This document shows positions 33,018 to 41,371 of a DNA stretch of 64,000 bases, in pieces. Source of the DNA: Opitutales bacterium (GTDB lineage: Bacteria > Verrucomicrobiota > Verrucomicrobiia > Opitutales > JABSRG01); contig JANQKZ010000031.1 in assembly GCA_028280845.1 (NCBI GenBank), positions 120,409 to 184,408 of the forward strand, written 5' to 3'. The position numbers and the translations under genes were made by a program. The number at the start of each line of letters is the position of its first letter. Within the stretch, counting starts at the first letter, position 1. The notes beneath the pieces are model-generated. The model was not told the DNA's origin. It searched no databases and saw only the letters and a program-made list of their open reading frames with translations.

Positions 33018-35095
33018 ACATCGATGTCGTCATCATCGGAGTAAATGCCGCCGAGACCCTCGCCGACTGCATCTCCAGCGTAAAAGATTCCCGCTACACC
33101 CGCGGCCAGCTCAACATCTTTTATGTGGACGGTGGATCCTGCGACCGGAGTGTTGAGATCGCCCACGCCTTCCGAGATGTCACCGCTCTCGAGCTCGTCA
33201 TGGATCACCCCACCCCCGGTTCCGGACGCAATGCCGGCTGGAAAGCAGGACAAGCCCCTCTCGTTCAATTTCTGGACTCCGACACCATTCTCCACCCGGG
33301 TTGGCTTGACCACGCTGTAGACGCCATGACCGACGGTGTTTCTGCCGTGTTCGGCAATCGCAACGAGCTTCACCCCGAGCGCTCCGTTTATAACTGGATC
33401 GCCGAGCTGGAGTGGAATGGCCCCGCCGGTGAAGCCGATGCTTTCGGCGGAGATGTCCTGGTTCAGCGTTCTGCCCTGGAAGCTACGGGCGGTTACGATG
33501 AAATTCTCGTCGGAGGAGAAGATCCGGAGCTGAGCCAACGCATCCGCAAGAAAGGCGGAAAGCTGGTTCACCTGAATCAACCCATGACTCGTCACGACAT
33601 GGCCATGTATTCCCTTCGCGGATATTTAAAACGCGCCTTCCGCACCGGATATGGCTACGCCGCCGTTTCCCTGCGCCACGGTTTCAAGGGTAACGGCTTC
33701 TGGAATTACGAGCTCGGCCGCATCGCCATCCGCGGTGGATTTGCCCCGGCCCTTCTGACCCTCAGCCTCGCCCTTGGGTTTATCCATCCCCTTTTCACCC
33801 TCCTCGCTCTGCCCGCTCTGGGCCTCATCTTCTATCCACGCGTCTTCAGTGTTTCCAATTTTATGAACGACAAGCAAATCAACCGCTCCCAAGCGAAGAC
33901 CTATGCCATACATTGCGCCCTGGTTGTCATTCCCGAGTTTTGGGGAGTGGTTCGCTTATTCCTCGGCAAGGCAACGGGACGTCCCCTCCAAAACCACCTG
34001 AAGCGCAAGCCGCTACAACCCGGTCGCCTCGCCACCACCCTGAGCGCCATCTTCTCACTCTTTCTCGTAGGTTGCATAAGCGTGGATCAGAACATTTCCG
34101 ACGTCTCCTTCGAAGAGGCCCAGAAAAAGATGGAAGAGTACGGATTCCCGGTCGGCGAATTCCAAACCGAGCCTGAAAAAGCACAGACCACCTACGCCTC
34201 GGAAGACGACATCGAACACTTTTCCAACAGCGTTCCCGAGGATTACCTCGTCGGCCCAGGAGACCTGATGTCCATTACAGTTCGCGGACGCCCGGACGCC
34301 TCCATCGAGAATGTCCTCATCGCCCCGGATGGCCGGTTTTCCGTCCCTCGCCTCGGCATCCTCAATGCCAAGGAAAAAACCACCGTCCAGCTCACAGACG
34401 AAATTACCCTCGGTATGAGGGAGTTTTATTCCGATCCGGAGATCACCCTTACGATGCACGAATTTAACAATAACAAGGCATTCGTCCTCGGTCGGGTCAA
34501 CAATCCCGGCGTGGTCAAGTTCGCCGGTCAGGGCACCTTGCTGGAAGCGCTATCCATGTCCGGCGGTTTACCTACGGTCGCCGAGGAAGCCTTCCTCACC
34601 CGCGCCATGATCTTCCGTGGCAAGGACATGGTGATCTGGGTCGATCTCCGCGAACTTTTGAATAATGGCAACATGGCCATGAACCCCCGCCTGAGGAACA
34701 ACGACGTGGTGTATATCCCCGAATCGGATGACCAACTTGTCTACGTCATGGGCGAGGTAAAGAATCCCGGTGCCCTCCGCCTCAAGAGCAACTTCTCCGT
34801 CCTCGACGCGGTCATGTTCTCCGGTGGGCCGACGGTAGATGCCCGATACGACGAAGTCTACCTGATTCGTTACCGTGACGGCAAGGGCATGGTCACCAAT
34901 GTCAATGTCGATCAGTTCCTCGAAAAGGGAGACATCACCACCGACTACCTCCTGGAGGATGGAGACATCATTTACGTCGGTCGCAAGAACTTTGCCACCT
35001 TCAACTACTATCTCGCGAAAGTCTCCCCAGCCGTCTGGTACCTCGACTTCGCTCGAGCCTCCCTCAGTGGCTCCGGTCTCTTTGGTGGAGAATAA
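33014..35095 (+). CDS. Fusion of family 2 glycosyltransferase and Wza-type polysaccharide export protein
   Basis: One open frame of 693 residues without an internal stop. Residues 1-230 are a GT2 domain ('IDVVIIGVNAAETLADCISSVKDSR', 'VQFLDSDTILHPGWLD' and 'VGGEDPELSQRIRKKGG'). Residues ~241-317 hold two to three membrane segments. From ~330 comes a basic stretch (LKRKPLQPGRL), then 'SAIFSLFLVGC', a lipobox with Cys354. Residues ~409-650 are a polysaccharide export domain (EDYLVGPGDLMSITVRG, 'VFVLGRVNNPGVVKF'-like SLBB repeats). Normally these are two separate proteins. The only plausible internal start is the GTG at 33947 (Val312). Either a true fusion or a leaky second start would be unusual. 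The export part should form the outer-membrane channel for the polymer. Confidence 0.85.
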   Translation: MNIDVVIIGVNAAETLADCISSVKDSRYTRGQLNIFYVDGGSCDRSVEIAHAFRDVTALELVMDHPTPGSGRNAGWKAGQAPLVQFLDSDTILHPGWLDHAVDAMTDGVSAVFGNRNELHPERSVYNWIAELEWNGPAGEADAFGGDVLVQRSALEATGGYDEILVGGEDPELSQRIRKKGGKLVHLNQPMTRHDMAMYSLRGYLKRAFRTGYGYAAVSLRHGFKGNGFWNYELGRIAIRGGFAPALLTLSLALGFIHPLFTLLALPALGLIFYPRVFSVSNFMNDKQINRSQAKTYAIHCALVVIPEFWGVVRLFLGKATGRPLQNHLKRKPLQPGRLATTLSAIFSLFLVGCISVDQNISDVSFEEAQKKMEEYGFPVGEFQTEPEKAQTTYASEDDIEHFSNSVPEDYLVGPGDLMSITVRGRPDASIENVLIAPDGRFSVPRLGILNAKEKTTVQLTDEITLGMREFYSDPEITLTMHEFNNNKAFVLGRVNNPGVVKFAGQGTLLEALSMSGGLPTVAEEAFLTRAMIFRGKDMVIWVDLRELLNNGNMAMNPRLRNNDVVYIPESDDQLVYVMGEVKNPGALRLKSNFSVLDAVMFSGGPTVDARYDEVYLIRYRDGKGMVTNVNVDQFLEKGDITTDYLLEDGDIIYVGRKNFATFNYYLAKVSPAVWYLDFARASLSGSGLFGGE

Positions 35096-35106
35096 GGAAT
35101 AGACCA

Positions 35107-37314
35107 ATGATCCGCGAAATTCAAAACCGCCCCTCACCCGGCAAAGGTCTCAAGCCTTTCGACCCCATCCTCTTCGCCCTGCGGAGGGGATGGATTATCG
35201 GGATCGTCGGCCTCGTCCTCTTCCTCTTCCTCAGCCCGATGGCCTTTTTCCTCGACAAGCCCTGGTATACCACAGGCGGAAGCCTCCTGATCAATCCTGA
35301 AATGAAGCAATTCTTCGCCAAAGAGGAAGACACCATCGCCGGCAACTTCAATGACTACGCCCGCACCCAGGTGAATCGTCTCCAAACCGACGACGTGTTA
35401 ATGGAAGCCTTGCGCAATCTCCCACCAGAACAGTGGCCCGCCGTCATCAGTCCAGCTATGGATCTGCAGACCGCTGCGACCATCCTGCGGACCCAGCTTG
35501 AAGTCTCCCAGGTCTCCCGCACCCATTTACTGCGCCTCCATATCGGCGGGCCATCCCCCGACGGCCTGGCCCCTGCCCTGAACGCCATCATGGATGCCTA
35601 CATCGAAAAGCTGCAGACGGAGCAGGAAACCGGCAGCGTTCGCCGCCTGACCTACCTTCAGGATGAGAAGAACCGCCTCAAGGGTATGATCGCTGAGCAG
35701 AAGGATGCTCTCAACCGCCTCTCCGAGCAGCTCAACAGCAGCACCTTCAATGACTTCCTCAATGTCTATATGACCAAGTACAACCTGGTTCAGGAAAACT
35801 ACCTCCGGGCTGAGAAGTCCGCCCTCGATGCAAAGAGCATCCTCGAAAAAGCAGAGCGGGACCGCACCCTCCTCACTCAACAAAGCCTTGAGGTCTTCGC
35901 TCGTGAATCTGTCGAAAAGAACGAAGCCCTCTACCTGATCAACAACTGGACCTACCAGGAATTGCAAAAGCTCCGCAAAACGATCGACGGCCTGACCGAG
36001 ACCAACCCTGACCGAATCGTTGTCGAGGAACGCATGAACGCCATGCGCGAGTATCTCGATACTTTCCAGAACGATATTTATACCAACTCGCTCGATATTC
36101 TGCAGGAAAAGCGGGGAAACGAACTCGAGGTCGAAGTTATTCGCGCCCAGAGCGCATTCCAGGCAGCCGAACATCTTAGCCTCCAGCTGGAGGAGCGCCT
36201 CACCTCCGCCCAGGCTGAATTCGAATCCAGCTCCGGCCTGATTTCTTCCGGTAAGGAAATTGAAGAAGACCTCAACCAACTGCGCCTCCGCCTGGCTAAG
36301 ATCCAGGAACGTATCTCCGAAGTTTTCCTGGAAGCCAAAGCTCCCGTCCGCGTGTCTATCGAAGAACGGTCCAAGACCCCGGGAAAACCCGTGGAGGGCT
36401 CCCTGGCCAAATTCCTGGCAGTATGCTTCATCTTCTCCATGGGGGTCACCGGAGCGGGCATGCTGGCATACGACATCCTGGACGGGCGCATCCACCAATC
36501 TGGCGAGCTGAAGGCTGCCATCGGGGGTAAGCCGCTTGAGCCCATTCAGGTTTACCCTGAACCTTTACGCTTCGCCAACTGCGTTGCCAATGGGTCCAAG
36601 CACCCCATTGCCCAATACCTGAAGAACATCGCGGTCCGTCTGAATAACGAGCGTGAAAAACATAACAGCCAGGTGTTCCTGTTCACCGGAACGGAACATG
36701 AGGCCGGAACCACCAGTATCGCCCAAAACATCGCTTCCGCCTTCGGAGTTTATACAGATCGGGTCCTTCGCATTAAAATTGAAGACAAAGCTGAAGACGA
36801 GAACGCCGATTTTGGAGAAGATCATATCCTGCAGTTCCTGCATCAACTCAATCGCACCGGAAATTCCCGCTACGCAGAGTGCAACTTGTCCTCCGTCTAC
36901 ATCGAACAACTGAAGCGGAGCGTCTTGGAACTGTTCATCACCAAAGCTCGCGAGTCCTGGGATGTTATCATCTTCGATTGCCCTCCCCTCCTCAACAGCG
37001 ACCTGACCCAGTTCATCGCCCTGCACGTAGACGCCGCTATCATCATCACGCGCGAGGCTCAAACCCTCTACGCTGACCTGTTCAAGTCTTTCGAATTCCT
37101 GATCCAAGCCAACGTCCCAGCGGTTTCCGCCATCTTAAATCGAGCCTCGGACCACCCCTTGGTCACCCTGATTAAAGTCAAGAATTCCGTTGTTGAGCGC
37201 CTATCCGATTACTTCCACCGCTACATCCGCAGAGACCACCGCGAGACGGTTATCGCTAGATCCCGCGAGGAGACTCTGCGTGGCCTTTCCAATACCCGAA
37301 CCCCCTTTGCCTGA
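35107..37314 (+). CDS. Wzz/Wzc-like chain-length protein with degenerate tyrosine-kinase domain
   Basis: A 735-residue inner-membrane protein. A Wzz-type region comes first: a cytoplasmic start, a membrane helix ('GWIIGIVGLVLFLFLSPMAFFL', residues ~31-52) and a periplasmic coiled coil (~200-420). A second membrane helix (LAKFLAVCFIFSMGVTGAGMLAYDIL, ~430-455) precedes a bacterial tyrosine-kinase-like domain (~540-680). Its Walker A is altered to 'GTEHEAGTTSIAQ' (no Lys), the Walker A' Asp string is lost, but the Walker B 'VIIFDCPPLL' remains. The C-terminal tail lacks the usual Tyr cluster. It probably sets chain length and couples to the Wza channel without kinase activity. It lies 11 bp after the fusion gene. 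Confidence 0.88.
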   Translation: MIREIQNRPSPGKGLKPFDPILFALRRGWIIGIVGLVLFLFLSPMAFFLDKPWYTTGGSLLINPEMKQFFAKEEDTIAGNFNDYARTQVNRLQTDDVLMEALRNLPPEQWPAVISPAMDLQTAATILRTQLEVSQVSRTHLLRLHIGGPSPDGLAPALNAIMDAYIEKLQTEQETGSVRRLTYLQDEKNRLKGMIAEQKDALNRLSEQLNSSTFNDFLNVYMTKYNLVQENYLRAEKSALDAKSILEKAERDRTLLTQQSLEVFARESVEKNEALYLINNWTYQELQKLRKTIDGLTETNPDRIVVEERMNAMREYLDTFQNDIYTNSLDILQEKRGNELEVEVIRAQSAFQAAEHLSLQLEERLTSAQAEFESSSGLISSGKEIEEDLNQLRLRLAKIQERISEVFLEAKAPVRVSIEERSKTPGKPVEGSLAKFLAVCFIFSMGVTGAGMLAYDILDGRIHQSGELKAAIGGKPLEPIQVYPEPLRFANCVANGSKHPIAQYLKNIAVRLNNEREKHNSQVFLFTGTEHEAGTTSIAQNIASAFGVYTDRVLRIKIEDKAEDENADFGEDHILQFLHQLNRTGNSRYAECNLSSVYIEQLKRSVLELFITKARESWDVIIFDCPPLLNSDLTQFIALHVDAAIIITREAQTLYADLFKSFEFLIQANVPAVSAILNRASDHPLVTLIKVKNSVVERLSDYFHRYIRRDHRETVIARSREETLRGLSNTRTPFA

Positions 37315-37343
37315 TCCCACATCCAATACCGAATACGAAAAAG

Positions 37344-37378
37344 TTACAGCCCCGCATTCCGCGGGGCTGTAATATTTT
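37344..37378 (+). terminator. Intrinsic terminator after the Wzc-like gene
   Basis: TTACAGCCCCGC and GCGGGGCTGTAA form a perfect 12-bp stem around ATTCC, followed by TATTTTC. It closes the first exopolysaccharide unit before the second sigma-54 promoter. Confidence 0.85.
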
Positions 37379-37424
37379 CAGAACACGAGTTTTCGACTGC
37401 AGTTGAAAACAAATTTAGATATTC

Positions 37425-37481
37425 TTATCATTGATTATCAATATCTTACGAAATCATAAAAAGATTGGCACAAGGTATGTT
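37425..37481 (+). promoter_or_regulatory. Sigma-54-type promoter with weak upstream box, second exopolysaccharide unit
   Basis: TTGGCAC at 37465-37471 (-24) and ATGT at 37477-37480 (-12) give the usual spacing. An ATCAA element at 37437 and TTAC at 37446 lie at the same distances from the TGG as the corresponding elements of the boxes at 31317 and 49305. The remaining bases of the box are not conserved, so it is a weaker site. Confidence 0.6.
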
Positions 37482-37503
37482 TTAGAAGGTGGAAAAGAAC
37501 ACC

Positions 37504-38850
37504 ATGTCCACCGCTACCCAGACCCTTTCCATCCCCTCCTCTGGCCAGGCTAAAGCTACTCCTCGTTGGGTGCACTTCCTGCGCTGCTCTGGGACCGGCT
37601 TCCTCAACTTCGGAGGAGCCCAGGTTATTCGTCTGGCCGGCAACCTGATCCTCACTCGCCTGCTCGTTCCCGAAGCATTCGGCCTGATGACCCTGGCCAA
37701 CGTGTTCCTGGTCGGGCTTCAAATGTTTTCCGATATGGGTTTGGGGCCCAGCATCATTCAACGCTCTGTCCCCCTCAACAAGTCCTTTCTCCAAACCGCC
37801 TGGACCCTTCAGATTGTTCGGGGCTTTTCCCTTTTCGCCCTCGTGAGTCTCGCTGCCATCCCTCTGAGCAACTTTTACAGTGAGCCCATCCTCCTGGCCT
37901 TAATCCCAGCCATTGCCTTCCGCGACATCATCCTCGGTTTCCGCTCCATTCAATTCTTTGTCGAGGAGAAAGAACTTCGCCACCTCCGCCCCACCCTCAT
38001 CAACCTCGGCACCGCTCTCCTCGGTCTCATCGCCGCTATCTTCCTCACCTTTGTGTATCCAAATGTGTGGGCCCTCGTTCTCAGCGGACTGATCGCCGCC
38101 TTGGCCAACACCCTAGCCACCCACATCTTCCTCCCCGGATTCCAACACAAATTCAAGTGGGACAAGAAAGCCCTTCATGAGCTCATCCACTTTGGTAAGT
38201 GGATCATGCTCAGCACCACGCTCGCCTTCCTCGCCACTCAAGGAGACCGCCTCCTCCTCGGAAAATACCTCTCCCCGACCGAACTGGGTATCTATACGGT
38301 CGCCTTCTTCTTCGCCCAGTCCGTGACCAGTCTCATCGGCGGAGTAACCAATCGGGTCATGCTTCCGCTCTTATCCAAAGCCAGAAAGGAATCGGTCGAA
38401 GCCCAACGCAAAATCTACAACCGCTACCGCTCCATCTTCCTTGCCCTCGCCACACCCATCCTTGGGTTTTTTATCACTCTGGGCGCCCCCCTCATTCACT
38501 TTCTTTACGATGCACGCTACCAAGCCGCCGGACCCATGCTGGAGATCCTGGCTCTCGGTGCTGCCGCCGCTGTTTTACGTTCCCTAATCCAACCTGCTCT
38601 TCTCTCCCAGGGAAACTCCTTCCTCCGGATGGTCTTAAGTGCCTTTGAAGCCTCCTTTATCCTGGTATGTATGGCCCTGGGTGGTGCCCTGGGAGAGTTG
38701 AGCGGGTTCCTCTGGGGCTGGGTTGCCGGGCAGCTTCTCGCCACGGCTGCCGGTTACCTCCTCCTCCTGCGCTACCGCCTCCTCAGTTTCATCCCTGATT
38801 GCCTTTTCATCCTGACCCTGGCCATCGCCTATTTCCTGTCCAACGCCTGA
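37504..38850 (+). CDS. Polysaccharide flippase (Wzx-like, MATE/MOP superfamily)
   Basis: A 448-residue polytopic inner-membrane protein with about 12 hydrophobic helices. The start is placed at MSTATQTLS (ATG 37504), preceded by AAGGTGG; an in-frame GTG at 37489 is possible. It shows 'GAQVIRLAGNLILTRLLVPEAFGLMTLANVFLVGLQMFSDMGLGPSIIQR', the hallmark N-terminus of Wzx/PST flippases, and similar length. It is expected to flip undecaprenyl-linked oligosaccharide across the membrane. It opens the second exopolysaccharide unit. Confidence 0.93.
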   Translation: MSTATQTLSIPSSGQAKATPRWVHFLRCSGTGFLNFGGAQVIRLAGNLILTRLLVPEAFGLMTLANVFLVGLQMFSDMGLGPSIIQRSVPLNKSFLQTAWTLQIVRGFSLFALVSLAAIPLSNFYSEPILLALIPAIAFRDIILGFRSIQFFVEEKELRHLRPTLINLGTALLGLIAAIFLTFVYPNVWALVLSGLIAALANTLATHIFLPGFQHKFKWDKKALHELIHFGKWIMLSTTLAFLATQGDRLLLGKYLSPTELGIYTVAFFFAQSVTSLIGGVTNRVMLPLLSKARKESVEAQRKIYNRYRSIFLALATPILGFFITLGAPLIHFLYDARYQAAGPMLEILALGAAAAVLRSLIQPALLSQGNSFLRMVLSAFEASFILVCMALGGALGELSGFLWGWVAGQLLATAAGYLLLLRYRLLSFIPDCLFILTLAIAYFLSNA

Positions 38851-38856
38851 TCTTCC

Positions 38857-40107
38857 ATGTCCAAGAAACCCTTAAAACTATTTTATGCTGCCGGCCCCGG
38901 AGACGTGGTCCGCACGTTCGCCTTCTGGAAGGATTCCCAGTCCGATCCTTTCGAAGTGGCGGAAACTTACAGCGGCCAATTTTTCTCTTTGGTCCGCGAC
39001 CTCCAGGCCCAAGCCAAGGTCGTCTCCTCCAACTCTCGCAAAGACCACGACCACACCGAAAATCTATCCGTTTCCAACCAACCCAAGATGAAGATCTCTG
39101 GCGGTCGTCTAGGCTACTTCCTCAGCCACATTGCCTACGGCTTTTTCTTACTTGGGCAAATCATCCGATTCCGCCCCCACGCCGCAATCATCTCCGAAGG
39201 CTCCACCTTTTGGCTGATCCTGGTCCCCCTTTCCTGGTTCGGCATCAAGATCGTTCCCAGCCTGCATTGCGTCCTCTACCGCGAGGGAGAAGATCGCCGC
39301 CTCATCAAACGCATCACCTCCCTGGGAGATCGGTTTTTCTTCCGCCATGTGGCCCATCACGCCCTCTGCGTATCCCTTCGGATAAAAAATCAATTCATCC
39401 GCATGGGGGGAAAGGCTTCCCACGCCTCCGTCTTCTTTCCCTCCTACAAAACAAAGATGTTCAAGGATTTCCCTGCCCCTCCCACCAACAAAGATCCCTT
39501 CCGCCTGATGTACGCTGGACGGGTAGAGTCCGACAAAGGGATATTTCAACTCCTCGCCGCAGTTGAGCTCTTGACCCGAAATTATACTCAGTCCGTCACC
39601 CTCGATGTCTGCGGAAGCGGCTCCGCCTTTGCTGCCCTGAAAAGAGCGAGCGAGCGCCACAATCTGACCGATCGGGTATTCCTCCACGGACACTGTGACC
39701 GCACCAAGATGACCACGCTGATGGAAAACAGCCACACGCTGGTTGTTCCCACCACCTCCAAGTTCGTTGAAGGCTTTAATAAAGCAGTCGCCGAGGGAAT
39801 CTTGGCCGGCCGCCCTGTCATCGCGACCAACACCTGCCCGGCAGTCGATGTGGTTGAAGATGCCGTTTTGGTCATCCAGCCAGACTCTGCGCAGTCTATC
39901 GCAAGGGCCGTGAAATCCCTCATCACGGTACCTCATCTTTATGAGGCTAAGCGCAACGCCAGCGACCGCCTCGCCCCCCTGTTTACCCGCCCCCGCTACA
40001 GCTGGAAAAGCCACCTCCTCATCGTTCTCTTTAACCTGAATAAATCCTTCACCCATCCCTTCTTCACCAAAACCCAAAACCAAACCTCCATTCTTTCCAA
40101 AGCATGA
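38857..40107 (+). CDS. Glycosyltransferase, GT4-like (group 1)
   Basis: A 416-residue GT-B fold protein. The C-terminal domain shows 'FRLMYAGRVESDKGIFQLLAAVELL', 'VTLDVCGSGSAFAALKRAS', 'DRVFLHGHCDRTKMTTLMENSHTLVVPTTSKFVEGFNKAVAEGILAGRPVIATNTCPAVDVV'. In it the E-G-F-N-K-A-V-A-E string replaces the usual E-x7-E nucleotide-sugar motif. The N-terminal domain is more variable and includes a hydrophobic patch (~80-125). It transfers one sugar in the assembly of the repeat unit. Starts 6 bp after the flippase gene and overlaps the next gene by 4 bp, so translational coupling is likely. Confidence 0.88.
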   Translation: MSKKPLKLFYAAGPGDVVRTFAFWKDSQSDPFEVAETYSGQFFSLVRDLQAQAKVVSSNSRKDHDHTENLSVSNQPKMKISGGRLGYFLSHIAYGFFLLGQIIRFRPHAAIISEGSTFWLILVPLSWFGIKIVPSLHCVLYREGEDRRLIKRITSLGDRFFFRHVAHHALCVSLRIKNQFIRMGGKASHASVFFPSYKTKMFKDFPAPPTNKDPFRLMYAGRVESDKGIFQLLAAVELLTRNYTQSVTLDVCGSGSAFAALKRASERHNLTDRVFLHGHCDRTKMTTLMENSHTLVVPTTSKFVEGFNKAVAEGILAGRPVIATNTCPAVDVVEDAVLVIQPDSAQSIARAVKSLITVPHLYEAKRNASDRLAPLFTRPRYSWKSHLLIVLFNLNKSFTHPFFTKTQNQTSILSKA

Positions 40108-41357
40108 ACAAGAACCCTTCCATCGGATACCTGGTTCCGGAATTTCCTACGCAAACCCACGCCTTCTTCTGGCGGGAGATTCAGGCCCTCGAAGAACTTC
40201 ACGAAAGCGTAGAGCTCTACTCCACCAAACGCCCGGACCCCAGGGCCTGCCGCCACGCCTTTGCCAAGGAAGCACGCGAACGCACCACCTACCTGTTTCC
40301 GCCCAAGGTAATCAAGGCCCTCGCCTTCCTTCTCGGACACCCCATGCGTGCCATGAAAGCCCTCCATTATATCGCAAAACTGAATGAATCCTCCTTCTCA
40401 GAGAAGCTGCGCATCCTAGGTGTCCTCCTGTGCGCCGCCAACCTTGTCCAGGATATGACCCGCAAGGGAGTCAAGCACATCCACATTCATTCCTGCGCCA
40501 ACTCCGCTCACCTGGGCTCCCTGGCAAACCAATTGTCCGGAATCCCTTACAGCCTTTCCCTCCACGGCGATCTTCTCGTCTATGGCAAGGACCACCACTC
40601 CAAGATGGAAGAAGCCGCCTTCGTCGCTACCGTTACTCCTCCCCTCCAGGATGAGGTCGTCAAACATATTGCCCTCCCGGTAAGCCGCGTTCCTGTCATC
40701 CGAATGGGAGTCGATGTAGAACACTTCCACCCCATTGAAAAAGCTGCCCGGGGAGATAAAGAATTCCGCATCGTAACCGTCGCCCGCCTGATCCCTCAAA
40801 AGGGTCACCTCGATGCCCTCGAAGCAGTTCGCATGCTGAAAAACCACGGCGTTAAGGTGAAATACAACATCATCGGCTCAGGATCCTTCCGCCCGGAGCT
40901 GGAAAAACAAGTCAGCAAGCTACACCTGCAGGACCAGGTCAACTTCACCGGTAGCCTCTCCGAAGATGAGATCATCCTTTACCTTCAAACCTCCGATGTG
41001 TTCCTGCTTCCCAGCTACGGCCTGGGTGAAGCCGCTCCGGTCAGCGTGATGGAAGCCATGGCTTGCCAACTGCCTGTTGTCTGCTCCCGCATCGGCGGCA
41101 CCCCCGACCTGGTTCACCATGGAATCAACGGGTTCCTCACCCCTCAGCAAGATAGCAAGACTCTGTTCTTTCATCTGTTCTTTTACGCAAACAATCCGGA
41201 AACGCGGAAAATCCACGCCGAGTACGCCCGCAAGCATGCTGTCGAACAATTCAACCACCGCCTCATGGCCCGCCACCTCCGCTCCTTTATCAATCAGGGC
41301 GGCCCCGACAGCAGGTTCCTCCATGTAGGTCATTTCGCCCAAGCTGTTCACGCATAA
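40104..41357 (+). CDS. Glycosyltransferase family 4 (WcaL-like)
   Basis: A 417-residue GT-B protein. 'YLVPEFPTQTHAFFWREIQALEE' at the N-terminus resembles WcaL/AmsK-type colanic acid transferases ('P..S.TFI..E'). The donor domain has 'EFRIVTVARLIPQKGHLDALEAVRML', 'KYNIIGSGSFRPELEKQV', 'VNFTGSLSEDEIILYLQTSDVFLLPSYGLGEAAPVSVMEAMACQLPVV' with the E-A-A-P-V-S-V-M-E nucleotide-sugar motif. It overlaps the gene before it by ATGA and is 15 bp from the next glycosyltransferase. It is a likely paralogue of the protein encoded at 44100, which begins with the same motif. Confidence 0.92.
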   Translation: MNKNPSIGYLVPEFPTQTHAFFWREIQALEELHESVELYSTKRPDPRACRHAFAKEARERTTYLFPPKVIKALAFLLGHPMRAMKALHYIAKLNESSFSEKLRILGVLLCAANLVQDMTRKGVKHIHIHSCANSAHLGSLANQLSGIPYSLSLHGDLLVYGKDHHSKMEEAAFVATVTPPLQDEVVKHIALPVSRVPVIRMGVDVEHFHPIEKAARGDKEFRIVTVARLIPQKGHLDALEAVRMLKNHGVKVKYNIIGSGSFRPELEKQVSKLHLQDQVNFTGSLSEDEIILYLQTSDVFLLPSYGLGEAAPVSVMEAMACQLPVVCSRIGGTPDLVHHGINGFLTPQQDSKTLFFHLFFYANNPETRKIHAEYARKHAVEQFNHRLMARHLRSFINQGGPDSRFLHVGHFAQAVHA

Positions 41358-41371
41358 ACGACCCATCTCCC

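Noticed and set aside
35527..36498. Long minus-strand open frame (323 codons) opposite the Wzc-like gene
   Set aside because: It mirrors the codon pattern of the plus-strand gene, which has clear domains; similar mirror frames occur opposite the hydrogenase, TonB receptor and glycosyltransferase genes.
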